Assembly (NCBI GenBank): GCA_030667105.1
Contig: DAOUWN010000084.1
Span: 1 to 7,821 of the forward strand
Source of the DNA: Deltaproteobacteria bacterium
GTDB taxonomy: Bacteria > Desulfobacterota > Desulfobacteria > C00003060
DNA length: 7,821 nt
Direction of reading: 5' to 3'
The translations under genes were made by a program, and so were the position numbers. This document shows, piece after piece, positions 1 through 5,880 of this stretch; within the stretch, counting starts at the first letter, position 1, and the number at the start of each line of letters is the position of its first letter. The notes under the pieces were generated by a model that saw only the letters and a list, made by a program, of their open reading frames with translations, was not told the DNA's origin and ran no database searches.

Positions 1-2
1 GG

Positions 3-902
3 CTCACGGCTCATTTTGGCAGCCAGGTTCTCTTTGACGAACCCATGTCCCGTCATACGACCTTTGGGATCGGAGGGCCTGTCGATGCCATGATTACCGT
101 CAACACCGATCAAGAGATAATGGGCCTCATAACGTGGGCTAGAGACAGGGGACATGCGTTAATGATTCTTGGCGCCGGAAGCAACCTGTTGGTCCGTGAC
201 GGAGGGATTCGAGGTCTTGTGCTCAAGCTTGCCAACGGGTTTGAGAGCATTGAGCAGTGTCCTCAGGCGAGTCCCAACGGGGGCGCCGATGTGAAGGCCG
301 GGGCAGGTGTTTTGGTTTGGCAACTGGGTCGCTACGCCCTTGAGCATGGGCTGGCAGGCCTTAATTTTGCGCTGGGAATTCCTGGAACAGTAGGCGGGGC
401 GTTGCGGATGAACGCAGGGGCTTGGGGGGCATGCATGGCGGATATCACTAGCTCCATTTCTCTGCTTAACCGCAATGGCGTTATTGTCACTATAGGCAAG
501 GAGCAACTTCTGTTTTCGTACAGGGGGCTGGAATTGGAAGAAGGCAGTATTATCTTGCGAGGGGAGTTTAAGCTCAGGCGGGCAGATCGGAAGGCCCTCC
601 GAAGGGATGCCCTCCAGATACAGAAGAAGCGGAAGTCCGTCCAACCATTCTCCCTGCCAAGCGCTGGGTCCATATTTCGGAATCCACCCGGGGAAGTGTC
701 CGCTGGAGAGCTGATTGACAAGGCCGGTCTGAAGGGGCTTAACAAAGGGGGGGCGGAAGTTTCAACAAAACATGCGAATTTTATTGTGAATAAAGGACAT
801 GCCAGGGCTTCTGACGTCCTTGCGCTAATGGGGAAGATAAGGGAAACCGTGTTTGAGCAGTCTGGAGTTCGCCTGGAGCCGGAGGTAATCATCGTTGGCT
901 AG
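3..902 (+). CDS. murB: UDP-N-acetylenolpyruvoylglucosamine reductase (5' partial)
   Basis: MurB is a cytoplasmic FAD enzyme that uses NADPH to reduce UDP-GlcNAc-enolpyruvate to UDP-MurNAc, the second committed step of peptidoglycan precursor synthesis. Counting from the ATG at 45, the FAD-binding motif RHTTFGIGG is at residues 3-11, ILGAGSNLLV at 41-50 and the glycine-rich GIPGTVGGALRMNAGAWG at 111-128. The SAGSIFRNP motif has the likely proton-donor Ser at about 209, and the C-terminal EPEV has the family's catalytic Glu at about 280. The frame is open to the window edge, and the 14 codons before the ATG (ending VLFDEP) look like the usual MurB N-terminus, so the true start lies upstream and the ATG at 45 is probably internal. 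The stop overlaps the ftsQ start by 8 bp. murC is the expected upstream neighbour but is not visible. Confidence 0.95.
   Translation, partial: LTAHFGSQVLFDEPMSRHTTFGIGGPVDAMITVNTDQEIMGLITWARDRGHALMILGAGSNLLVRDGGIRGLVLKLANGFESIEQCPQASPNGGADVKAGAGVLVWQLGRYALEHGLAGLNFALGIPGTVGGALRMNAGAWGACMADITSSISLLNRNGVIVTIGKEQLLFSYRGLELEEGSIILRGEFKLRRADRKALRRDALQIQKKRKSVQPFSLPSAGSIFRNPPGEVSAGELIDKAGLKGLNKGGAEVSTKHANFIVNKGHARASDVLALMGKIRETVFEQSGVRLEPEVIIVG
881..886 (+). promoter_or_regulatory. Ribosome binding site for ftsQ
   Basis: GGAGGT lies inside the 3' end of murB, 8 nt before the TTG at 895. It supports this TTG as the ftsQ start even though it overlaps the murB stop codon, and it suggests the two genes are translated in a coupled way. 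Confidence 0.7.
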
Positions 903-1752
903 AAAGCGGGTTCGCAAGAACTACTATAAGAACAGCCGGGCAAAAAGAACAGAGCGGATCATAGGGCGTTGTGTTCTGTCCGTGAAGATATTGCTTCTGA
1001 TGACTGGCATGGGCGGGACAAGTTTGCTCTTTATACTGGCCCACGATGTCCTTACGCAAAGCTCTTACTTCGAAGCTCGGACGATTACCGTGGAGGGGAA
1101 CAACAGGCTTTCGACAGAGGCGATTCTGAAACAAGGCAAGATTAAACCTCATGATAACATATTAGAGGTGAACCTGAGGGTTCTTCGCGACAGGCTCTTG
1201 GCCAATCCCTGGATTGCATCAGTAGAGGTGGAGCGAGAACTGCCGGATACTATTCACATTCGAGTTAGGGAACGAGTGCGCATTGCCATAGTGGAGCTAA
1301 ACCGACCTTATTATCTGAGCGAGACTGGCGAGATATTCAAGCATGTTGCACCTTCAGATCAAACAAGGGCGCCCGTCGTCACCGGACTTTCACTCTCAGA
1401 TATTGATCCGAGTGACCCGGGACGCTTTCCCGTATTCAGGGCAGTTATGGAAGTGCTTCATTTGAGCAGGCTTCACGGGAGTATTCTGCCACCCAATGGC
1501 CTTCAAAGAATCCACGCTGACCCGGAGATGGGACTGACTCTTTTTGGATTTGAGAACAACATGGCCATCAAGTTCGGTTTTGGGGGCTACGAGTCAAAAT
1601 TCAATCGACTGCGAGATATGATCTCATATCTGAGGCGTGGGGGGCAGTTGTTGAATGTAGGGTCCATGGATCTGAATGATTTAGACCGCGTCGTAATTAG
1701 ACCCTCAAGAGGGGTATCTCTCCTCGGGGTGTGCTATCGAAAGGAGACGTGA
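895..1752 (+). CDS. ftsQ: Cell division protein FtsQ
   Basis: FtsQ is a bitopic inner-membrane divisome protein that, in studied bacteria, recruits FtsB and FtsL and links the early Z-ring proteins to septal wall synthesis. The 285-residue product has a very basic cytoplasmic N-terminus (residues 1-31, rich in Arg and Lys), one membrane segment at about 32-49 (ILLLMTGMGGTSLLFILA), then a periplasmic POTRA domain at about 59-127 with the typical ITVEGNNRLSTEAILKQ start and the NPWIASVEVERELPDTIHI core. The FtsQ-specific domain follows at about 128-275, ending in DLNDLDRVVIRP. The TTG start is chosen because the GGAGGT at 881 is well spaced and the protein starts with the usual MARKR-type basic tail. 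It sits directly after murB, with no ddl gene between them. The ftsA ribosome binding site lies in its last codons. Confidence 0.92.
   Translation: MARKRVRKNYYKNSRAKRTERIIGRCVLSVKILLLMTGMGGTSLLFILAHDVLTQSSYFEARTITVEGNNRLSTEAILKQGKIKPHDNILEVNLRVLRDRLLANPWIASVEVERELPDTIHIRVRERVRIAIVELNRPYYLSETGEIFKHVAPSDQTRAPVVTGLSLSDIDPSDPGRFPVFRAVMEVLHLSRLHGSILPPNGLQRIHADPEMGLTLFGFENNMAIKFGFGGYESKFNRLRDMISYLRRGGQLLNVGSMDLNDLDRVVIRPSRGVSLLGVCYRKET
1741..1746 (+). promoter_or_regulatory. Ribosome binding site deciding the ftsA start
   Basis: AAGGAG in the last codons of ftsQ lies 8 nt before the GTG at 1755. It is only 2 nt from the GTG at 1749 and lies downstream of the GTG at 1731, so it points to 1755 as the real ftsA start. 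Confidence 0.65.
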
Positions 1753-1754
1753 AA

Positions 1755-2981
1755 GTGGGTGAAAAAGAAGACCTCATCGTTGGCCTGGACATAGGCACGA
1801 CAAAGATATGTGCCGTGGTTGGTGAAGTAAGTCCTGAAGGGATAGACATCGTGGGGATCGGAACCCATGCATCCGTTGGCCTTCGCAAAGGTGTGGTTGT
1901 CAATATCGAATCGACTGTTGATTCCATCCAGAGAGCCATAGAAGAGGCAGAGTTGATGGCTGGCTGTGAGATCAGCTCGGTTTATGCAGGCATTGCCGGG
2001 GGCCATATAAAGGGTTTCAACAGCCACGGGATCGTTGCAGTCAAGGGGAACGAGGTCGCTCAAAGGGACATTGATCGCGTGATTGACGCAGCGCGGGCAG
2101 TGGCTATTCCCCCGGACCGTGAAGTCATTCACGTGCTTCCCCAGGAGTATATTGTTGACGAGCAGGATGGAATCCATGACCCCCGTGGTATGTCCGCGGT
2201 TCGGCTGGAGGCCAGAATTCACATTGTAACTGGTGCGGTCACCTCGGCCCACAATTTGATCAAGTGTGCCAATCGGGCCGGGCTAGATGTATCCGATATT
2301 GTCCTCCAGTCCCTTGCATCGAGTGAAGCTGTGCTGAACAAGGAAGAAAAGGACTTGGGAGGGGCCTTGATTGACTTCGGAGGAGGCACCACAGATCTGG
2401 CGATATTTAAGGGGAAGAGCATCAAACACACGTCGGTGCTGGCCCTGGGCGGAAACAACTTGACCAATGACATATCGGTGGGTCTGAGGACCCCGATGGC
2501 AGAGGCTGAAAAGATCAAGATCAAGTATGGCACTTGTCTTCCAGACAGCATAGGCAAAGATGAGACTATTGAGGTTGCCGGTGTGGGCGGACGGAAGCCG
2601 AGGACCCTGTCCAGACAGATCCTGGCTGAAATCTTAGAACCCAGAGTGGAAGAGATCTTCAACCTCATCAACAGAGACGTCTATCGGGCCGGGATGGAGG
2701 ATGTGGTCGCTTCAGGAATTGTGGTTACGGGTGGATCTTCTCTGTTGGAAGGCGTTGTGGACATAGCAGAATCGGTTTTCAGCCTTCCCGCACGGATCGG
2801 AAGACCCATGGGGATAAGAGGCTTGGTGGATGTAGTGAACAATCCCATGTACGCCACAGCCGTTGGGCTGGTCGTATACGGAGCAAGAACCCAGCCCAGA
2901 AAAAAGTTCAGGATTCGAGACAAGAATATCTTTAATCGTGTCATGGCTCGGATGAAAAAGTGGTTCAAGGAGATAATCTAA
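1755..2981 (+). CDS. ftsA: Cell division protein FtsA
   Basis: FtsA is an actin-like ATPase on the cytoplasmic face of the membrane that tethers FtsZ filaments and recruits later divisome proteins. From the GTG at 1755 it has 408 residues, close to the usual size of about 420. Actin-family nucleotide motifs are visible: phosphate-1 DIGTTK at 12-17, phosphate-2 DFGGGTTD at 207-214, and the adenosine loop VTGGSSLLEG at 324-333. The FtsA-specific 1C subdomain falls at about 74-152 and includes the conserved HVLPQEYIVD. The last residues (FNRVMARMKKWFKEII) form the amphipathic helix that acts as the membrane anchor. In-frame GTGs at 1731 and 1749 are possible starts, but the spacing from AAGGAG and the usual MG-KEDLIVGLDIG beginning favour 1755. 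This leaves 2 bp after the ftsQ stop, so coupling is likely. Confidence 0.95.
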   Translation: MGEKEDLIVGLDIGTTKICAVVGEVSPEGIDIVGIGTHASVGLRKGVVVNIESTVDSIQRAIEEAELMAGCEISSVYAGIAGGHIKGFNSHGIVAVKGNEVAQRDIDRVIDAARAVAIPPDREVIHVLPQEYIVDEQDGIHDPRGMSAVRLEARIHIVTGAVTSAHNLIKCANRAGLDVSDIVLQSLASSEAVLNKEEKDLGGALIDFGGGTTDLAIFKGKSIKHTSVLALGGNNLTNDISVGLRTPMAEAEKIKIKYGTCLPDSIGKDETIEVAGVGGRKPRTLSRQILAEILEPRVEEIFNLINRDVYRAGMEDVVASGIVVTGGSSLLEGVVDIAESVFSLPARIGRPMGIRGLVDVVNNPMYATAVGLVVYGARTQPRKKFRIRDKNIFNRVMARMKKWFKEII

Positions 2982-2994
2982 AGGGGCAGAAAAC

Positions 2995-3001
2995 AGGAGG
3001 T
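2995..3001 (+). promoter_or_regulatory. Strong ribosome binding site for ftsZ
   Basis: AGGAGGT in the short ftsA-ftsZ gap lies 6 nt before the ATG at 3008. It is a near-perfect match to the 16S rRNA tail and the strongest such site in the window. This fits the need for far more FtsZ than FtsA or FtsQ, and it rules out the upstream in-frame GTG at 2960 as the main start. Confidence 0.8.
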
Positions 3002-3007
3002 GGGACA

Positions 3008-4177
3008 ATGGTATTCAATTTTGTTGAGAGCGAAAAAACGGCCAAGATTAGAGTGATTGGTGTGGGCGGGGCAGGAGGCAATGCAGTCAACAACATGATT
3101 TCATCAAAGCTTCAGGGGGTGAAATTCATCTCAGCCAACACAGATGCCCAGTCCCTTGAAGTCTCAAGGGCAGCGGTGAAGATCCAGATTGGGGAGAAAC
3201 TGACTGAGGGCCTCGGAGCCGGAGCAGATCCTGAAATCGGCAGGCAGGCAGCTATGGAAAGTGTTGATGCTATCCGCAATGCAGTGGGAAACAGCCACAT
3301 GGTTTTCATAACTGCCGGCTTGGGCGGGGGCACTGGCACGGGCGCCGCACCCATAGTCGCAGAGGTGAGCAAAGAGTCTGGCTCCCTGACTGTGGCAGTG
3401 GTGACAATGCCCTTCAGTTTTGAGGGCAAAAAACGCATGAAGCAGGCCGAAGAGGGTATGAAGGCCCTCAAGGAAGTGGTGGACACAGTTATCACCATTC
3501 CCAATGACAGACTTCGGGGTTTAGCATCCAGGAACGCCACCATGATTGAGATGTTCAGGAAGGCCGATGACGTGCTCCTGCACTCGGTAAAGGGGATTAC
3601 AGACCTCATCATGATGCCCGGCCTTGTGAACCTTGACTTTGCTGACGTGAGGACCACCATGTCCAAAGCAGGGATGGCCCTTATGGGAACCGGGATAGCC
3701 AGCGGCGATGACCGGGCAGTGGAGGCAGCCGAAAAAGCCATATCCCACCCGCTTCTGGAGGATGTTTCCATTGGCGGCGCACGGGGCGTGTTGATGAACA
3801 TCACCTGCGGACCGGATTTGACCATGGCTGAAATGGCGGATGCCTCGGACCGCATCTACAACGAGGCCGGCGATGATGCAGAGATTATCTGGGGCGCAGT
3901 GCTGGATGAAAACATAGGGGATGAGCTCCGGGTTACAGTCATTGCCACCGGCATCGAGTCTGAAGAAGAACGCAAGAAGACCAGATTCTCAGGAAAGGTG
4001 CGCGACATCACAGAGGCAGACCTTGCACGGGCCGCAAATCTTGACGAACCGACCTTCATCCGAAGGGAAAAAGCAGTGGGCGAAGGAGGTGGAGCCCACT
4101 ACAGAGGATATCGCGGGATAGTCCTGGATCATGACAACCTGGAAGTTCCTACCTTCATGAGAAAAAAAGCAGATTGA
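3008..4177 (+). CDS. ftsZ: Cell division protein FtsZ
   Basis: FtsZ is the tubulin-like GTPase that polymerises into the Z-ring at mid-cell. The product has 389 residues from the ATG at 3008, close to the 383 of E. coli. Visible motifs are IRVIGVGGAGGNAVNNM near the N-terminus, the tubulin signature GGGTGTG at 106-112, and the T7 catalytic loop NLDFAD at 208-213, which completes the GTPase site of the next subunit. A short linker of about 60 residues follows the globular domain. The end carries the conserved C-terminal peptide NLEVPTFMRKKAD at 377-389, which binds FtsA and other tethers. A second, similar motif, NLDEPTFIRRE, occurs in the linker at 344-354. The stop codon overlaps the TTG start of the next gene, and the final Arg-Lys-Lys codons contain a possible slippery heptamer. 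Confidence 0.98.
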   Translation: MVFNFVESEKTAKIRVIGVGGAGGNAVNNMISSKLQGVKFISANTDAQSLEVSRAAVKIQIGEKLTEGLGAGADPEIGRQAAMESVDAIRNAVGNSHMVFITAGLGGGTGTGAAPIVAEVSKESGSLTVAVVTMPFSFEGKKRMKQAEEGMKALKEVVDTVITIPNDRLRGLASRNATMIEMFRKADDVLLHSVKGITDLIMMPGLVNLDFADVRTTMSKAGMALMGTGIASGDDRAVEAAEKAISHPLLEDVSIGGARGVLMNITCGPDLTMAEMADASDRIYNEAGDDAEIIWGAVLDENIGDELRVTVIATGIESEEERKKTRFSGKVRDITEADLARAANLDEPTFIRREKAVGEGGGAHYRGYRGIVLDHDNLEVPTFMRKKAD

Positions 4178-4202
4178 GAAGAACCAGTACAGAGTTCCTC
4201 TC
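4162..4202 (+). promoter_or_regulatory. Possible -1 frameshift or coupling element at the ftsZ-radical SAM junction
   Basis: Seven A residues at 4162-4168 are read in the FtsZ frame as A AAA AAA G (end of Arg, then Lys-Lys). After a 7-nt gap, GAGAAGAAC at 4176-4184 can pair with GTTCCTCTC at 4194-4202: 8 of 9 positions are Watson-Crick with one A-C mismatch and a 9-nt loop, and two further G-U pairs could extend the base. The -1 frame is the radical SAM frame and has no stop between 4135 and that gene, so a shift would give a fusion of about 956 residues. The stem also covers the stop codon and part of the TTG start, so it could instead control reinitiation. The stem is only moderately stable, and no strong Shine-Dalgarno-like stimulator lies near the usual distance (GGAAG at 4141 is the nearest). 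Function is inferred. Confidence 0.35.
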
Positions 4203-5877
4203 GGCAGAGACTGGAACCGTCAGGAAAGACTGGCGGGGCAAGGTCTCTGTTGCGCTAATCTATCCCAATCGTTACCAAGTCGGGATGTCAAACCTCGGTT
4301 TCCAGGCAGTATACCGCCTCATGAACGATTTGGAGGATGTTGTATGTGAAAGGGCATTCCCTTCTGAAAGAGAAGGGACAGGAAACGGACGACTCCGGTC
4401 CCTGGAGTCCAACAGGGCATTGGCGGACTTTGACATCATCGCCTTTTCCATCTCCTTTGAAAACGATTACCTGAACCTCCTCGCCGTCCTGGCAGAAGCT
4501 GGCCTCCCTCTGTTGTCATCAGAGCGACCCCCCCCCCATCCTCTGATCATTGCTGGGGGAGTGACCAGCTTGCTTAATCCTGAACCCATAGCGCCCTTTG
4601 TGGACTGCTTCCTGATAGGGGAGGCAGAATCGATTCTGCCGAGCTTTTTTGATATCTTCAGAAAACACTCACAAAGAGAGGCCTTCCTGGAAGCTTTGAC
4701 CACGTATGTTCCGGGAACTTATGTCCCAGCTTCATATCATGTTACCTATGAGACCGATGGCACAATTGCACAGTTCCTGCCAAAAGGCGACCTTCCGGTT
4801 AAGGTCAGGCGGGTAATTGTCGAGGATCTTTCTCTTTGTGACACTTACACCACTGTCCTTACCCCGCACACGACCTTTGACAATACTTGGCTCGTAGAGG
4901 TTGCGCGCGGGTGCCCCCACGGATGCCGGTTTTGCGCGGCCGGATATGTGTATCGACCCCCACGGTTCAGAACAGCGGCCCAGTTGGGAGCTTCCTTGGA
5001 CGAGGCAGCGCTCCACGCTGGAAGGGTCGGTCTTGTGGCTGCGGCTTTAACGGATATTCCCTGCCTTGAAGAGCTCTGCCTCAAGGCTATTGCCCACGGT
5101 CTCAGGGTTTCTTTCAGTTCCTTGAGAGCGGATCTTCTGAGTCCGGAATTCATGGAGATTCTTAAGCGGACCGGTGCAAAGACAGTCACTATTGCCCCGG
5201 ATGCTGGCTCAGAACGGATGCGCCGTGTGATCAACAAGGGGATTTCTGAACAGGATGTGTTCAAGGCCGTTGAGATGCTGGTTGGCGCTGGAATACCCAA
5301 CGTTAAGCTCTATTTCATGGTGGGGCTTCCTGGTGAGACTATGGCCGACGTGGAAGCCATCGTGGCCCTATGCAACAAGATCAAACACCGGTTCTTGAAG
5401 GCCAGCCGGCCAACGGCAAGGCTTGGCCGCATCATCGTAAGCCTGAGTTGTTTTGTCCCAAAACCTTTTACACCCTTTCAGTGGGTTCCGCTGGAAAGCG
5501 TGAAGGATCTTAAAGCCAAAATCAAGCATGTAAAAGACGGGTTGAGGCGGGTCCCCAACATTCGGGTTCATTCAGATCTGCCGAGGTGGGCCTACATACA
5601 GGCATTGCTTTCGCGGGGGGATCGGCGCACTGCAGAATTACTAGTGGCAGCCCACAAAAACAACGGCAACTGGGCTAAGACTCTTAAAGGCTCTATAATT
5701 AATCCGGATTTTTTTGTTTACAGAGAGCGGTCCTTTGACGAAATCCTTCCCTGGGATTTCATCGACCATGGTATCTCCAAGGCCTTTCTTGTTGAGGAAT
5801 ATCAAAAGGCCCTCCGAGCAGAAACATCCCCTCCGTGCCATGTTGGCCAGTGCAAGGCCTGCGGCGTCTGTGCGTGA
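4174..5877 (+). CDS. Uncharacterised radical SAM protein with B12-binding-like N-terminal domain
   Basis: The 567-residue protein has three visible parts. Residues about 24-165 resemble the Rossmann-like cobalamin-binding half of B12-type radical SAM proteins (VALIYPNRYQVGMSNLGF, IIAFSIS, LIIAGGV, FLIGEAE), but the DxHxxG cobalamin-ligand motif is absent. The radical SAM core follows, with the CxxxCxxC iron-sulfur motif CPHGCRFC at 247-254, IAPDAGSERMRRVINKG at about 340-356 and LYFMVGLPGET at 379-389. The tail has a Cys cluster, CHVGQCKACGVC, at 555-566. It resembles the family of uncharacterised proteins often fused or paired with DUF2344 (TIGR03960-like), but no DUF2344 part is present. 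The substrate is unknown; RNA or protein modification is possible. TTG at 4174 is the only start codon between the preceding in-frame stop (4132) and the conserved domain, and it overlaps the ftsZ stop as TTGA. No good ribosome binding site is visible, so expression probably depends on ftsZ translation. Confidence 0.85.
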   Translation: MRRTSTEFLSAETGTVRKDWRGKVSVALIYPNRYQVGMSNLGFQAVYRLMNDLEDVVCERAFPSEREGTGNGRLRSLESNRALADFDIIAFSISFENDYLNLLAVLAEAGLPLLSSERPPPHPLIIAGGVTSLLNPEPIAPFVDCFLIGEAESILPSFFDIFRKHSQREAFLEALTTYVPGTYVPASYHVTYETDGTIAQFLPKGDLPVKVRRVIVEDLSLCDTYTTVLTPHTTFDNTWLVEVARGCPHGCRFCAAGYVYRPPRFRTAAQLGASLDEAALHAGRVGLVAAALTDIPCLEELCLKAIAHGLRVSFSSLRADLLSPEFMEILKRTGAKTVTIAPDAGSERMRRVINKGISEQDVFKAVEMLVGAGIPNVKLYFMVGLPGETMADVEAIVALCNKIKHRFLKASRPTARLGRIIVSLSCFVPKPFTPFQWVPLESVKDLKAKIKHVKDGLRRVPNIRVHSDLPRWAYIQALLSRGDRRTAELLVAAHKNNGNWAKTLKGSIINPDFFVYRERSFDEILPWDFIDHGISKAFLVEEYQKALRAETSPPCHVGQCKACGVCA

Positions 5878-5880
5878 TTC

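Noticed and set aside
332..892. 186-codon open frame on the - strand opposite murB
   Set aside because: It is antisense to conserved MurB motifs and has no family resemblance.
1731..1754. GTGs at 1731 and 1749 as ftsA starts
   Set aside because: The AAGGAG at 1741 is downstream of the first and only 2 nt from the second. 1755 gives normal spacing and the expected N-terminus, though the choice is not certain.
2972..2977. GATAAT as a -10 promoter box ahead of ftsZ
   Set aside because: No TTGACA-like -35 box is found at 16-18 bp upstream, and the bases are explained as ftsA codons.
2960..3007. GTG at 2960 as an earlier ftsZ start
   Set aside because: It would add 16 residues unlike any FtsZ N-terminus and overlap the ftsA membrane-helix codons, whereas the ATG at 3008 has an ideal AGGAGGT.
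3112..3855. 247-codon open frame on the - strand opposite ftsZ
   Set aside because: It lies wholly antisense to a well-conserved gene, has Ser/Pro/Ala-rich low-information composition, and shows no domain motif. It looks like a by-product of ftsZ codon bias.
5701..5715. Palindrome AATCCGGATT followed by a T-run, as a terminator
   Set aside because: The palindrome has no loop, is weak, and sits about 160 bp inside the radical SAM coding sequence.
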